A DNA stretch of 64,000 nucleotides, from positions 14,942,934 through 15,006,933 of the forward strand of contig JAKGHH010000003.1 of NCBI GenBank assembly GCA_022828595.1, read 5' to 3'. Position numbers and translations under genes: made by a program. Under the pieces are notes generated by a model. It saw nothing but the letters and a program-made list of their open reading frames with translations. It was not told the origin of the DNA and did no database searches. Position 1 is the first letter of the stretch. Every line of letters begins with the position of its first letter. The DNA is from Nelumbo lutea. Its lineage: Eukaryota > Streptophyta > Magnoliopsida > Proteales > Nelumbonaceae. Shown one piece after another: positions 37,262 to 48,837 of this stretch.

Positions 37262-39165
37262 TTTTAACTTAGCTCTTTTGACCAAATTAGCAAATTTAGC
37301 TCTTCTGACCAAATAAGTCCAAGGGTTTTGTGGGTCCAAATAGTGCAAAGTAGATACTTGAGAAATAAAAATTTTTCCACTGCACCAATCTCAAAAAATA
37401 GCTCAAGGGGTTTTCGAAGCTTGTTGGCTTGGAAGAGATATTTTGAGAGAAGGGGCTTGTTGGTCCATAGCAAATGTGGATAATTTGCAGATATGGGATG
37501 ACCCATGGATAATGGGATCCCCAAATTTTAAACCCATTGGTCCAAGACCTAGAAATGGAACTTTTGAGTGTGTAAGTGACTTAATAGACCACTAGAACAA
37601 TTGCTGGAGTGAGGTAAACTACAGTCTATTTGACCAAGCCACTGTTAACCTCATATGTAGCATGACCTTGCCTAGAAATGGTGGTGAAAACAAATTGGTT
37701 TGGACTCCGGACAGCAAAGGAAAATTCTTTGTTAAGTCTGCATATCACCTGACTACGACCCTTCAATATAACCAAAGTGCTTGTTCAAGTTATGAAGGGT
37801 TGACCCCAAAGCTATGGAGGAAGACCTGGGCTTTAAAAGTCCCCCCTAAGATCAAGCACTTCATCTGGAGTATTGTCACAATAAATATATAGTATTGATG
37901 TGAACCAGATTTTAGTAAAAGGTTATATATATATATATATTGCATTCTCTTTTCGCTTGCGAGCACGTAAGATCAACTTGCTTTGGAAGCAGCCTAAGTC
38001 TTACCTGTTTAAATTTGAACTCTTTTCGAAGCTTTGTAGAATGGTGGACTTGGTGGCTGAATCAAGGAAGTCATGCTGCTGAAAACCAAAACTACGTTCT
38101 TGATGCATCTACTATCATAATTTGGAATATTTGGATTGTAAGAATCAAGTTTGTTTTTGAGAATGCTCAGCCTAATCCTTTTGTAACTCTAATGATGGAA
38201 GTATGGAGAACTTCCCATCAAGGATCAACCGATTCTTCACTGGCTGAAGTAGAGAGGTTATCAGAATTTGGGGCGGAAAAGCAAGGTCTAGCGTGGGGTG
38301 TAAAGCAAAAACAGATGGTAGCTTTTGCAGAAGTGGTCCAGGGGGTTATGGTTTTTGGATTTCAAGTGATTCAGGTTCCTTTTTGTTAGCTGGTTGTGGT
38401 GTATGCAACTCAGCTGAATTCTCAGAATTGATTGCTATTTTGGAGTGTTGCATGGTTGCTAAATCTGTGGGTATTACTAGTTTAAGTTTGGAATGCGACT
38501 CGACCACTTTAGTAAATATTCTGAATCAAAAATCTTTTGAATGTGCATGGCCTCTGCTTCAAGACTTGTATGCTTTAGAAGATTCCCATCTTTGTTTCAA
38601 TTACATCAACAGATCCCATTATGGTTTTCAAAACTAAACTGAATCGGATGGTTAGACCAAAAAAACTGGGAACGGTCAGGTGATTGGTTCCGTTTTACCC
38701 CAGAACCATTATTTCCCCAAAAACTATTGATTTGGTCAACAAATTATTAACTTGGGTGGTCGAATCATTCAAACCGTTCAACGGTTTGACTGGTTTTTAT
38801 TTTTTAATTTTTATTTTTCTTTTAGTCAAGTCACTCATTCGGTTCAAATGATTGGACTGTTCAACCCAGAAACCAGACCCCTGACCGATTTGTTTCCCGG
38901 TTCAATTTTAAAAACCTTGAATCCCAGAATTCTGTTGCTCATGGTTATCTTTATTGTCTTTGTAAAAGCCAATCTTCGTGGTTATCTTTGTTTTTGAAAG
39001 AGGATGTTGAGATGTCAATCTTGGCTGTATGGAAGCCGCCGTAGTGTATTTGGAGTTGTGCTTTCAGTTTGTTCTGTTTTCTGCTTTGTTTATTTGTGTT
39101 TTGTTTCTGCTTGTGTCTGTGTATAGTTTTCTGTATGGTTTTATTTACCCAAAAAATAAATATCC
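37262..39165 (+). mobile_element. Decayed L1-type LINE (zf-RVT and RNase H part of ORF2)
   Basis: Plus-strand remnants in order: an 'IWDDPWIMGSPNFKPIG' segment near 37490-37540, a zf-RVT zinc-binding region in 37662-37892 (LVWTPDSKGKFFVKSAYHL, then KLWRKTWALKVPPKIKHFIW), and an RNase H region in 38300-38610 (KTDGSF, SAEFSELIAILE, LSLECDSTTLV) in which acidic residues typical of the active site remain. Frameshifts separate the parts. RNase H is cut by a MITE at 38619-38920, after which sequence such as HGYLYCLCKSQSSWLSLFLK resumes and the 3' UTR runs to about 39165. Confidence 0.83.
38619..38920. mobile_element. MITE inserted in the L1 RNase H region
   Basis: The ends are inverted: ttatggttttcaaaactaaa at the left and, as reverse complement of the right, tcaaggtttttaaaattgaa. 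The interior has mirrored gaatcgg / ccgattt segments. The hexamer atccca flanks both sides (38613-38618 and 38921-38926), consistent with a short target duplication. Related elements are at 40063-40305 and 58890-59390. Confidence 0.72.
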
Positions 39166-39559
39166 ATGAGGTGAGGCGTATGGCCTACAACTAAAATTTC
39201 ATGTCTCACGCCTCGAAGTCAAGTAGTTTGTTACACCAAATAAATTGCGATTTATTAGAAACTATTTGGTTTGGATGAGGAATTGAAATAATTTATTATT
39301 AGCAAGGACCCGTGCGATGTATGGGAAAATCTGAAAATTTTAATAACTTTATTTTTTATTTAATGTTGATTTATAAAAAATAATTATTGTTAATTGAATA
39401 TGAATAAATATTTTTTAATAAATTTAGCTTTATTAATATTTTGTAATAATTTTAATAATTTTTATTCTTTTTATTATTTCAAATGAAATTTTGATTAACT
39501 TCAAATAAATAAAAATAATTATAAAAGTTAACATTGTTATTAATTCTACTAATAATTAA

Positions 39560-40060
39560 CAATTATATATGAATGACAACGACGTGGGTTCAGGGCAGGG
39601 CACCCCATCCCTTTCCCTGCCCCATAGTCAAGACACTCTACCCCATCCCCAACCCGTCCCCAATGTCATGCGGGTTCAGGGCAAGGTGGTTCCTCAATGC
39701 CGGGTGAGTTCAGGGGCAAGGCACCGCACTCCTCATCAAGGATGGAGAATCCTCAAATTTTCCTACCCCGTCCCCAATATTAGGCGGGTTGAAGTAGAAG
39801 TGTAAATTGGGTCATGCTGGGTTGGAACGACATGACTCGCATGTGGCCCGCACAAAGTGCGAGTCGTGTCTTGCTGGTCCACGAGGCATCCCAAGCCGTG
39901 CCTCCCTCCTCTAGGATAATTTGGGGGGTCGGTTTGATACAACCCATGGCCCGAGACTGCACGGGCCCATGTTGTGCCGTGGGTTGGGCTAGTCCATGGG
40001 TCGGGCCTTGGGCTAAACCATGCCATACACCAAGCCAAGCTCAAGACAATGCACCCACTC
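39560..40060. repeat. GC-rich repeat patch in AT-rich DNA
   Basis: About 500 bp of sharply higher GC than its surroundings. The first half has repeated ccccatcccc / gggttcagggca phrases; the second half has 'gtgcgagtcgtg' and 'gggccttgggc' words. No coding match is recognised. It resembles the dispersed GC-rich non-autonomous elements seen in many plant genomes, but termini and target duplication were not resolved. Confidence 0.4.
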
Positions 40061-40062
40061 CC

Positions 40063-40305
40063 CGTCCAAGGTTTTTAAAATTGGACCGAATAGGGAATCG
40101 TTCTAGGGTCGAATGGTCCGACTGTTCAGTCCGAAAGGATGACCCGCTAACCAAATATTGTTGTCCGGGTTGACAGTTTGACCGCCCAGGTCAGCGGTTC
40201 ACGAACCAAATAAACGGTTATTGGACAAAAAGTGGTTTTGAGGTGAAACGATGTTCGATTCCCAATTTTTCTAGTCTAACCATTTGGTTTGATCCAATTT
40301 TGAAA
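40063..40305. mobile_element. MITE related to 38619-38920
   Basis: Left end aaggtttttaaaattggacc; reverse complement of the right end gtgttttcaaaattggatca. These match the termini of 38619-38920. Similar ccccgtc(c)aag words occur on both sides (about 40053-40064 and 40314-40323), possibly a diverged target duplication. Confidence 0.6.
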
Positions 40306-40309
40306 ACAC

Positions 40310-43300
40310 TATCCCCGTCAAGCCAATATTCAATTTGATGATAGAAATGACCAAAAGGATATATTGAGTATCAACCACATGGTAAATTTCTAAAAGTACA
40401 CTAAATTGTCTTTAATATTCAAAAAAGTAATTTTATGAAAAAATTCAAAAATTTATTGTACTTGTGTACTTTTGAAAATTTATTCAAATTTTTATTAAAT
40501 AATTTATTTTCTTTTTAAATGGTTTACTTACAAAATTATACTAATTTATCTTATAATTTCTAATATAAACTAACCAATAATTTTCTTTTTCCAATATATA
40601 CTAATTTATCTTAATAATTTGTGTAATTATTTGTTCGAATTATAGTTTTCCATTTCCCATAGTCATTTATCTTTAATAATTTTCAACAATTTGCAATGAA
40701 AATTACATAATTTTTCAATGGTTTTCCAAAATCTATCAGATATAATAAAATTTCATAAAATTTCCAAAATATTCTAATAATTTTCAATAATTATTTAATA
40801 CATTTTAAATAAACTTTCAAATACTTTATATCTTTTAATTTAAAAAATGTTATTTTATGAAAATGTAGTTTTATGAAAATTTTTGAAAATTTTATTACAT
40901 TTGTGTAACTATGGGGATTTATTGAAAATTTTTAAAATTATTATTAAATATATATTTTTATTTGGTAAACTACTAACAAAATTACACTAATTTATCTTTT
41001 ATTTTTCAATATAAATTAATTAATAGTTTCATTTTCTAACATTATAATATTTTGTTCCCCCATTTGTATTTGGTTATTAATTATAATAATAACAATAACT
41101 AAAATTTTATCTTTTTGATAATTGTTAAATATAATTCTCAATTTTATAGAAATTAGATAAAGATTTGTCAATTTCTATAAAATGTTGTTAATGAGTTAAT
41201 TAAAAACAATATTTATTAATTTTTGATAATTTACTAACCGTACTAATAAGAATATTTAATTTTTGGTAATTTACTAACCATATTTATTAACTTTTGGTAA
41301 TAACACTATTTAATACTCATTGAATATGGGTGGGATTAAATATTAACCATATTTAACTATTTTATTAATTGATATGGATATTTTAAATGAGGGGGAGTGG
41401 ATACAAATTGGGGGCGATGCATTTTAGAAATTGATTAGGGAGTGGGGCAACATGATACTTTCCTATTGGTTTAAAAGAGATACTTTAGGAAAGAGATTAT
41501 AGGAATATTTTTGGGTAATTGGGTGATATGGCTTAATATGAGTGGTGGGTAGGGGAGAGGAGAGAAAGTCAAAGAGAATGCAGGGTGGTGTGGGGATAAT
41601 GGAGCAAGGGTAGGCATGGAGACGGACCCATGTGATGCAGGGGATTTGTTAAGCTAAGCTAAACAATAGAAATACATACAAGTATATAATTGTTTTATAT
41701 TTTAACGTTTTAATAAAAAATCCGATCAAACTCAACTAGAGTTGGTTGATTTTCTAGTATTTCAGATCAGCTTTGGTTTAATAAATATATATTAATATTT
41801 TATATTTTAAATTTAATTTCTTAATATGGGAAAGTAGGAAAATTCCCATTTTTCTTGGTCTAAAATATTTTATATCATAGATTTAATTTTTGTAATTCAT
41901 TTTTTTAATAATATCATTGTAATTTATGAAATTTAAAGTTATTTTTTAAATTTAAATCTTTTGAACAAACAAACTAAACAAAAAATAGCTCCAAATCGAT
42001 ACAACCCGAGTTGGTAGGCTTTCAATAATGGTCAACCAGTTTCGAGTGACAAACTACGAAGTTGATCAGATCGATTTGGTTGGCAAAACAACTTGCAACA
42101 AAACTGAACCAATCATTGAACACTCCTAATTTCAACTAAATTTATAGTCTAATCTTTAATAAATAACAATAGTTTAATCTCCAATAATTATTAAAAATTT
42201 ATAGCAAACGTACACAATCATTGAAAATAAATTTATAATGAAAATATAATAGATACATAATAAAAATCCAATAATTACAAAAAATATACTAAATTAGTCA
42301 ATAAATAGTGTAATCTCAAAAAATAGTTTAATCTCTAATAAGTATTAATCTATAAATTATAAAAAATATATAATTTACTAAAAATAAATTTATAACAAAA
42401 ATACAATAAATACAATAAATTAAACATCAAAAGTTAAATAATAGTTGTTTAATCTCCAATAATTATTGATAATTTTCTATTAAATAACAAAATAAAAATA
42501 GATTTATAAATAATTATTGAAAGCATATTTTTAAAAAACAATAAATAATTACTGAAAATAAAATAAATATTAATTATGGTATATATAAATATATAATGAA
42601 TATAAACTTTTATTGTAAAATTATTACTAATAAATATAATTTTTTCTAGTTATTTTCTATAATTATTAATTGATATGACTGAAATTAGTTATTTTCAATA
42701 TTATTTAGTTGTTGAAATAATATTGTTATTTAAATTCTTAAAAATTTAATTATTTATTGAATTTAATAATCCATAAAATTATACTTGTACTATAATTACA
42801 TAATTCGTTATTAATTTTATAAAATACTAAATTATTATTAATATGAATATTATGAATTCTATTATTTTTATTTTTCTACTTTTAAGATTTTTTTTAATTT
42901 ATTACATAATTTCGTTATTTTAACTATTTAAAATTTTGTCATGTTATATATTTTGCTATTTAAATATTTAAATAATATGTAAAATATTTATAATTTTTCA
43001 TTATTTGAATTTTATTTATTTTAGTGCTATTACATAATATTATTTTTATATTTTTAAATGTTTTTATTTAATATTTTTAGTTATTAACATATTTAAATGA
43101 TGTTTTAATTTTTATGTTAAATTTTTATTATTTGAATTACATTTAAATTGAATAATTTGTAAAATTATAATTTATATTGTTACTACATAATTTCATGATG
43201 AATTTTGTAAAAATATTGTGTTATTAATAATATGAATATTGTTAAATATTTTAATTTTTTTGTGTTTTGAATAAATATTTTAAATTTAGTATTTAATTTC

Positions 43301-43640
43301 GTTATAATATTTAAATAGTTCTGAATTTTTTTAATTGAAACTTTCTTTAGATAGATATAGATAAAAAGTGGGGGAGGGGATAAATAGGAACTATAGATAG
43401 TTTAGGAGAGAGTCTCTCTACTAAATTAGAGATAATTTAGGAGATAAATAGGAGTTATAGATAATTTAGGAGATAAATAGGAATTAGAGACAATTTAGGA
43501 GGAAGTGGGAGAAAGTGATGCCACTTGGCTAAACAATAGAAAAGCTTTATGGGTGTTAGAAATAGCTAGGTACCAAAGTGATATACAAAATTGTAATAAT
43601 CATAGGGGAATTGAATTTATACAATATATAATTTTAAGAA
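40310..43640. other. AT-rich intergenic DNA, no gene seen
   Basis: Long AT-rich tract without recognisable coding sequence. A short purine-rich repeat (taggagataaataggaatta type) lies at about 43380-43500. Confidence 0.5.
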
Positions 43641-44708
43641 AAAACAATTGAACAAAGATTAAGGCTTAAAAAGCAAGTGTAATAGAGAATTAGTTTGGCT
43701 TAATGCCTAGAAAATCAACCATGGAATCTATATTTCTTTTGAAACAATTGAGAGAAAACTTCAAAGAGAAAAATATATTTCATATGGTATTCATTAATTT
43801 AGAAAAAGGCTCCTAGAGAGATAACATGGTGGGCCTTGAAAAAGAAAGGGGTTCAAAAATATGTATATAGACATAATTAAAGATATGCATAAGGGGCAAT
43901 AACTAATATTAGAACACCATTGAGAAAGACTTCAAATTTTACGGTTACTATGTATTTTCATCAAGATTAATACTTAGCCCTTATCCATTTACAATTGTCA
44001 TAGATGAATTAACTAAACATATTCAAGGGCAAGTTCCATGGCACATGCTATTTGCAAATGGCATTGTTTTAATTAGTGAAACTAATGAATAATTAAATGT
44101 AAAATTAAGCTTATGGACAAATGATGCAAAACTATATATGACAATGCCAATGATTTTAGTGGAAATTCTAACCTATTTTTGTTTCAAAATTTAGCTTATT
44201 TTGTTTGATTGCGGTACAAATGAATTAACTTAATACATGAAGTAAGACAAAGTAAAACCAAAAACTAAATTAAATGAGAAATTGCATTTTGTTTCATTTG
44301 TACTCTTATATATTTGTAGTAGTGCAAATAAAATTGCATTGCAACCAAACACAACATTTTGGTTTTAAGTATATAGAGCACAAGACTTTGTATTTAGTAT
44401 GTATTTGTATGATACACATTTATTTTTGTACTCTTTCCAAACAAAGTCTTAGAAAGAGGTTTTAAAATAAGTGGGTTTAAAACAAAGTATACGACGTGAA
44501 AATTCAATAATAATAGGAGTGTAATCAATGCACTTGGTATTGGAGACCAAGAGATAAATCAATATGACCATTTTTAGTACCTTGGTTCAATAATTCAAAA
44601 CAAGGAGAAATTGAGGAGGATGTAACCCAAATAATTAGAGTAGGATGGGCAAAATGGAAGAATGCATTTGGACTTTTATGTGATAGGTGAATACCACTTA
44701 GATTAAGG
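43640..44708 (+). mobile_element. Decayed RTE-type LINE with nested insertions
   Basis: The plus strand reads FGLMPRKSTMESIFLLKQL near 43690-43747, then MVFINLEKGS, the 'FKGKFHGTCYLQMALF'-type equivalent of the active-site region in a shifted frame near 44020-44070, and later gattggagaccaagagat-like homology to 20548-20580. The element is interrupted by inserted DNA at about 44125-44450. It stops abruptly at about 44706 where another repeat begins. Confidence 0.8.
44125..44361. mobile_element. Harbinger-like MITE copy, left end missing, nested in RTE
   Basis: Closely parallels 55490-55736: shared phrases include aacctatttttgtttc / gatctatttttgtttt, ttaatacatgaagta, and the right terminus attgcattgcaaccaaacac. 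The left terminal repeat is absent. It lies inside the RTE copy, so it inserted later. Confidence 0.7.
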
Positions 44709-44754
44709 TCCCATTCACTTTTCGGTAAGTTACTTACTTAGGTAAATGCAATTA

Positions 44755-44916
44755 CCTAGGTAAGTTTTTCCTGGGAACACTTACCCGGGTAAGTGCATTT
44801 ACCCATATTCTTTTATATCTCAGGTAAATAAAGTACCTGGGTAAGTTTTTCCTGGGAACACTTACCCGGGTAAGTGCATTTACCCATATTCTTTTATATC
44901 TCAGGTAAATAAGGTA
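44755..44916. repeat. Near-perfect tandem duplication, period 81 bp
   Basis: Positions 44761-44831 recur at 44842-44912 with essentially no change (anchors taagtttttcctgggaacac at 44761 and 44842). Each unit contains the palindrome acttacccgggtaagt. The wider region 44709-45105 has several further ggtaagt/acttacc words and may be a foldback element that interrupted the RTE copy at 44706. Confidence 0.9.
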
Positions 44917-45161
44917 ATGACCATTTTAGTCATAAAAATTCATTACTAAAAAGGGCATTTTTGTCCCATTCAAGTGTTAGCAACTTTCCTCATAGGTAGG
45001 AAAGTTATTTACCCACCTAGGAGATGGGTGTCACTTACCTGGGTAAGTGATGTGTAGGAAAATAAACTTTCCTTGGTCCCCACATTAATCTGAAAAATGA
45101 ACATAGAATTCATGGTCAATGGGAACCAAAATCCCAATGGTTCAGAGGAATAAGGGTCTAG

Positions 45162-45393
45162 AGTCGGAATCGGAATGGGCTATTCCGATTTCAACTGTTT
45201 GGTTGGGCAGAATTGGAATCCCATTCCCATTCCTGGTGGAATGGCATTCCCCCATTTGAGGGAATGGCCATTCCCTGCCCCTCCATTGGGAATGAAATCT
45301 TATTCCTGCTGATTTCTATTTCTATTCCTATTCCTGTTTGAACTAAACATGCTATGGGAATAAGCCATTCTGATTCTAATTCCAATTCCGACT
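45162..45393. mobile_element. Foldback MITE-like element
   Basis: Termini agtcggaatcggaatgg and, as reverse complement of the right, agtcggaattggaatta. The interior has further mirrored 'attccgatt' / 'ggaatgg' words. The outer flank cgtttggttcatagtc type resembles MITE borders known in plants. No target duplication was settled. Confidence 0.6.
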
Positions 45394-46029
45394 ATGAACC
45401 AAACGAATCTTTAGATTTTTATAGAAAGTGAGAGACGTAAATTATGGGGGGAGAGAGAAAACCCAATGGAAAGGGAGATGAATAAAGAGAAAGGATGCTG
45501 AGATGACAAATTGGGAGTGGTGGAATCTAGAAAGGAAGAGATGAGAGAGAGAAAGAAAATCAAAGAACAGAATTGGGGTAATGGATTAGGGAGAAGCAAA
45601 GTGACATGGACCCTCTTATTATTTGATCTTTGATTCAGACGGATATTAACATTTTTTTTTTTTTCACTTGTCGATAATAATGATATTTTCTTTAGAAAGA
45701 ACAAGAAGGATACGAAATACGAAGACATACATGTTGTGATATAAATAGGGTATCTTATACCATTACCAGCACAGGGGATGTTCGCCATTTTTTTTAACCA
45801 ACCGTTTTGGTTGGAGTGTTGGACCTTAACATCCCTAATGGCTAATGCTACCGTAATATCAAAAAAGGAAAAAGAAAAAACTTTTGGACCTTACCATCAC
45901 TAAAACAACCGTAATATAAGAAAAAAAAAAAAAAACCTTTTGGAGCTTAATAGTTATATCACTAAAACAACTGTATAATCATACAGATTTTTTTTTCTTA
46001 TTTTTAAAACAAATAATTATTAAAAGGGA

Positions 46030-46091
46030 GGGGCATTCCGAGAATCGAACTCGGGACGGGTGCGAGAATCATACCACTAGACCAAATGCTC
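46030..46091 (-). pseudogene. tRNA-Pro-like pseudogene lacking a normal anticodon arm
   Basis: On the minus strand the 5' part (agcatttggtctagtggtat then gattctcgc) and the 3' part (tcccgagttcgattctcgga then atgcccc) match my recollection of plant tRNA-Pro. A-box-like tggtctagtgg and B-box-like gagttcgattc are preserved. The anticodon loop is missing: after gattctcgc comes accc and then the T-arm, giving only about 62 nt. Acceptor position 2 is also mispaired. It cannot be a working tRNA. Confidence 0.82.
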
Positions 46092-48294
46092 ATGTTGATC
46101 ACCTAGAGGTTATTTAATAGCCATGTAATTTGTTTTAGAAGGCCATGCATGCAATGATAACTAATGGCATTTTTTTTCACATAAAAGACTAATGCTCAAA
46201 CCTTAGGTTTAAGGTTTTCCATGCTATGACCAAGAGAGAATTACTAATCTTTGTCAAGCCTCAGGCTTGGCTAATGTCAGTCTAGCCTAAAGAAATCAAA
46301 TTTAGGCCGAAAATTCGACCCAAGCCCAGCCGTAGATACACCCATCTGTGCTAGCCCTGACAAATCTCGGGCTTAGCTAGACAAGTCAGGCTTCACACAC
46401 AGATTCTCTTGCTCTGTAAAAACATCAACCTCGGGGTCAAAATGCAAGTTCCAAGTACTGACAATTTAGAATAAGGACATATTTACCATAGGCTTTGACA
46501 TGATAAAACATAATGACAATCATAAATGCTTAAGATTAAGGAATATAATCCATGCTCACATGCTTTTAAATCTCTTAGTTGATTCTTTTTAAACAAAGGG
46601 CAGCAAGCAACGAATAATAGAGATAGGCTATCTCTTCCTTTCTGAAGAAATGCTAAGTTGATATTTATCACGAAACCTTTTTGATAGTTTATTTATTTAT
46701 ATATTTGAAAATAGAATATAATATGTATAGTAAAATATTTGACATTGTTAGTGAATAGATGTTAGACGATATTAGTTGCAAACCATAAAACCCCGCCAGG
46801 CGCCAGTTCCTCCAAACTTGACTAGATTTTATAGGAATTATTTGTTTATAGAATATTAATACACTACAAAGGGAAAGGGATCTGTTGTAATTCCAAATTA
46901 AGAACAAGTTACGATTAACGGGAGAAAACAGAAGAAATATAATTTAAGTTTCAATGCTAACAACTTTAACAACAATATATTTGGGAAGGCCTAGCCCATT
47001 TTAGCGCACTATTGGTGAGCCAAGTGAATTAGGCCCAATCTTATAAGTAATTATGGACCAGGTTAATGTAGTTAAATTATTAATTTTTTCAGGCCCACAA
47101 TAGATCAAGCCAGGCAGCCAGGTTTAGGACTAAGATCTTAGGTCGGAGCGTCGGAGGTCGAAGTTAGCCTCCTAGTTTAGATTCGGGAATGCGGGAAGGG
47201 AAGCTTGCAATTGCAAATTGAAGTAGAAGGCTTGACAAATCCGACATATCACGAGAATGAAGGGGACCCACGTGTTCCCCGCCTACCCTAAATTCAAGGA
47301 CTAAGTTTCAGCCCCAAGGCCCTTTCCACATGACCAAATAAATTTCCCCCCGAAACATGAAAAAAGGGAAAATGGAAAATTATAAGTTGGGTTATGGACA
47401 GCTAGAATCACTTGGGGGAAAGCCAAGTCCAACATGAAATGGGAATTGGGAGATGACGAACACATGACAAATCCAAATTGTCCCCCGTCCGGTGGGTGGT
47501 CAAGAGTCTGGACTGGACAGGTCATCTAACCCAGACCCTGCCAACAATCCCGCTTTGGCCCCGCTGCCACTTGTGCTTGTGGAGAATTTTAATCAACTTC
47601 AATTCAGCACTTACAAGACAAATATCTTCTGCCAATACCTCTTTTTTCCTCTCCTTTCCTGGACCATTCCATTGATTGGAAAAAACAGTAATAAAAAGTT
47701 GCTATAATTTATCTATCTTTTTAACATCTTACCCTATCATCATTATCATCATCATCATCATCATCATCCAATTCTATATTCCTTCCTCAACACCAGCAAA
47801 ATTACCAAAATCGCAATTGGCTGAGGGTAGACTGACTGAACAGTTAAGGGCAGGGCCCGGGGTATACTTGAATTGAATTCATGGTAATTAATGACAATTA
47901 CTAAAAGACAAAACTACAAATCATTCAATTCAGCCACATCAGCTGTTATTAAAGCTCAAAGGGTCCCTAAGCAAACCTGCAAGGCTGGAACCTTTCACAT
48001 GGCAACATGGTTGGCAGTCCCAAAAGGTCCCCCGTCCCTCCTACTACTCTTATGGGCATCCGTCATATCACTGCTGGGGTACTAATTAACTTTGATACAA
48101 AGTGGGAGTAGGTTATAGGCAACATGCATGGCAAGTGTCCTTCATGTGATGGGTGGAATGAATTAAACACATCCTTCTTCCATGTGGCAAACAGCAACAA
48201 CAATAAAAAGAAAATCGGGCTGATTTTATAATTTATAATATAGTCATTGGTCTCATTATGCAGGACAAACTGCCCCCTTGTTTATATGTTGCTA

Positions 48295-48350
48295 CCACCA
48301 GTCCACCAGTCCACCAGTTCACGAGTCCACCAGTCCACCAGTCCACCAGG
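48295..48350. repeat. 8-bp tandem repeat, seven copies
   Basis: The unit ccaccagt is repeated seven times, with the fourth copy altered to tcacgagt and the last base of the seventh changed. It is not a CRISPR: there are no spacers and the host is a plant. Confidence 0.92.
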
Positions 48351-48718
48351 GTTCTGCCAGACCACAGTTGCACTCATTGGTTTTGAATCCTCAAATTTGC
48401 ATTAAATTGTCTTGTTGGGTTCTAGGATCCATTTGCTTGAGGACACAGCAACGAACCATGGGACCCAGCTTCTTGGGACTGGCATACTCAAGTTATAAGG
48501 TGGGCCTCAAAGATCAACCGAAAACACTCTGATGTTATATAGATGTATTCTGAGCATGGGCACATGGTAGTTCTTCACAGAGCCCATTATAATGGCCCAA
48601 GTTGTTAAGACCTTGTTGTGGTCCAACCAACCAATGAGAAGCCAAGCTAACGATACTAGAAAAGGAGATATGTAGAAGGGCTTTCAAGTTTCAATTGCGG
48701 TGTATTTTGTGTTTCTAA

Positions 48719-48837
48719 GACTCCGTTTGGGATTGCCAAGAGTATAAATAGAAATACGTACAGTTTTTAGAAATACAGTGTATCAGGTTAGGTTTTGCAT
48801 TATACTTATTTGCATTTGTGTCTTCCCAAATTGAGTC
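48719..48837. mobile_element. Harbinger/Tourist-like MITE, 119 bp
   Basis: Terminal inverted repeats gactccgtttggga and, as reverse complement of the right end, gactcaatttggga (12 of 14 match). A TAA trinucleotide flanks both sides (48716-48718 and 48838-48840), the usual TWA target of PIF/Harbinger. It is non-coding. Confidence 0.78.

Noticed and set aside
37940..38637. Overlapping frames as a real protein gene
   Set aside because: They are frameshifted parts of an L1 ORF2 RNase H, interrupted by a MITE.
48295..48350. Short regularly spaced repeat as a CRISPR-like array
   Set aside because: It is a plain 8-bp tandem repeat with no spacers in a plant genome.
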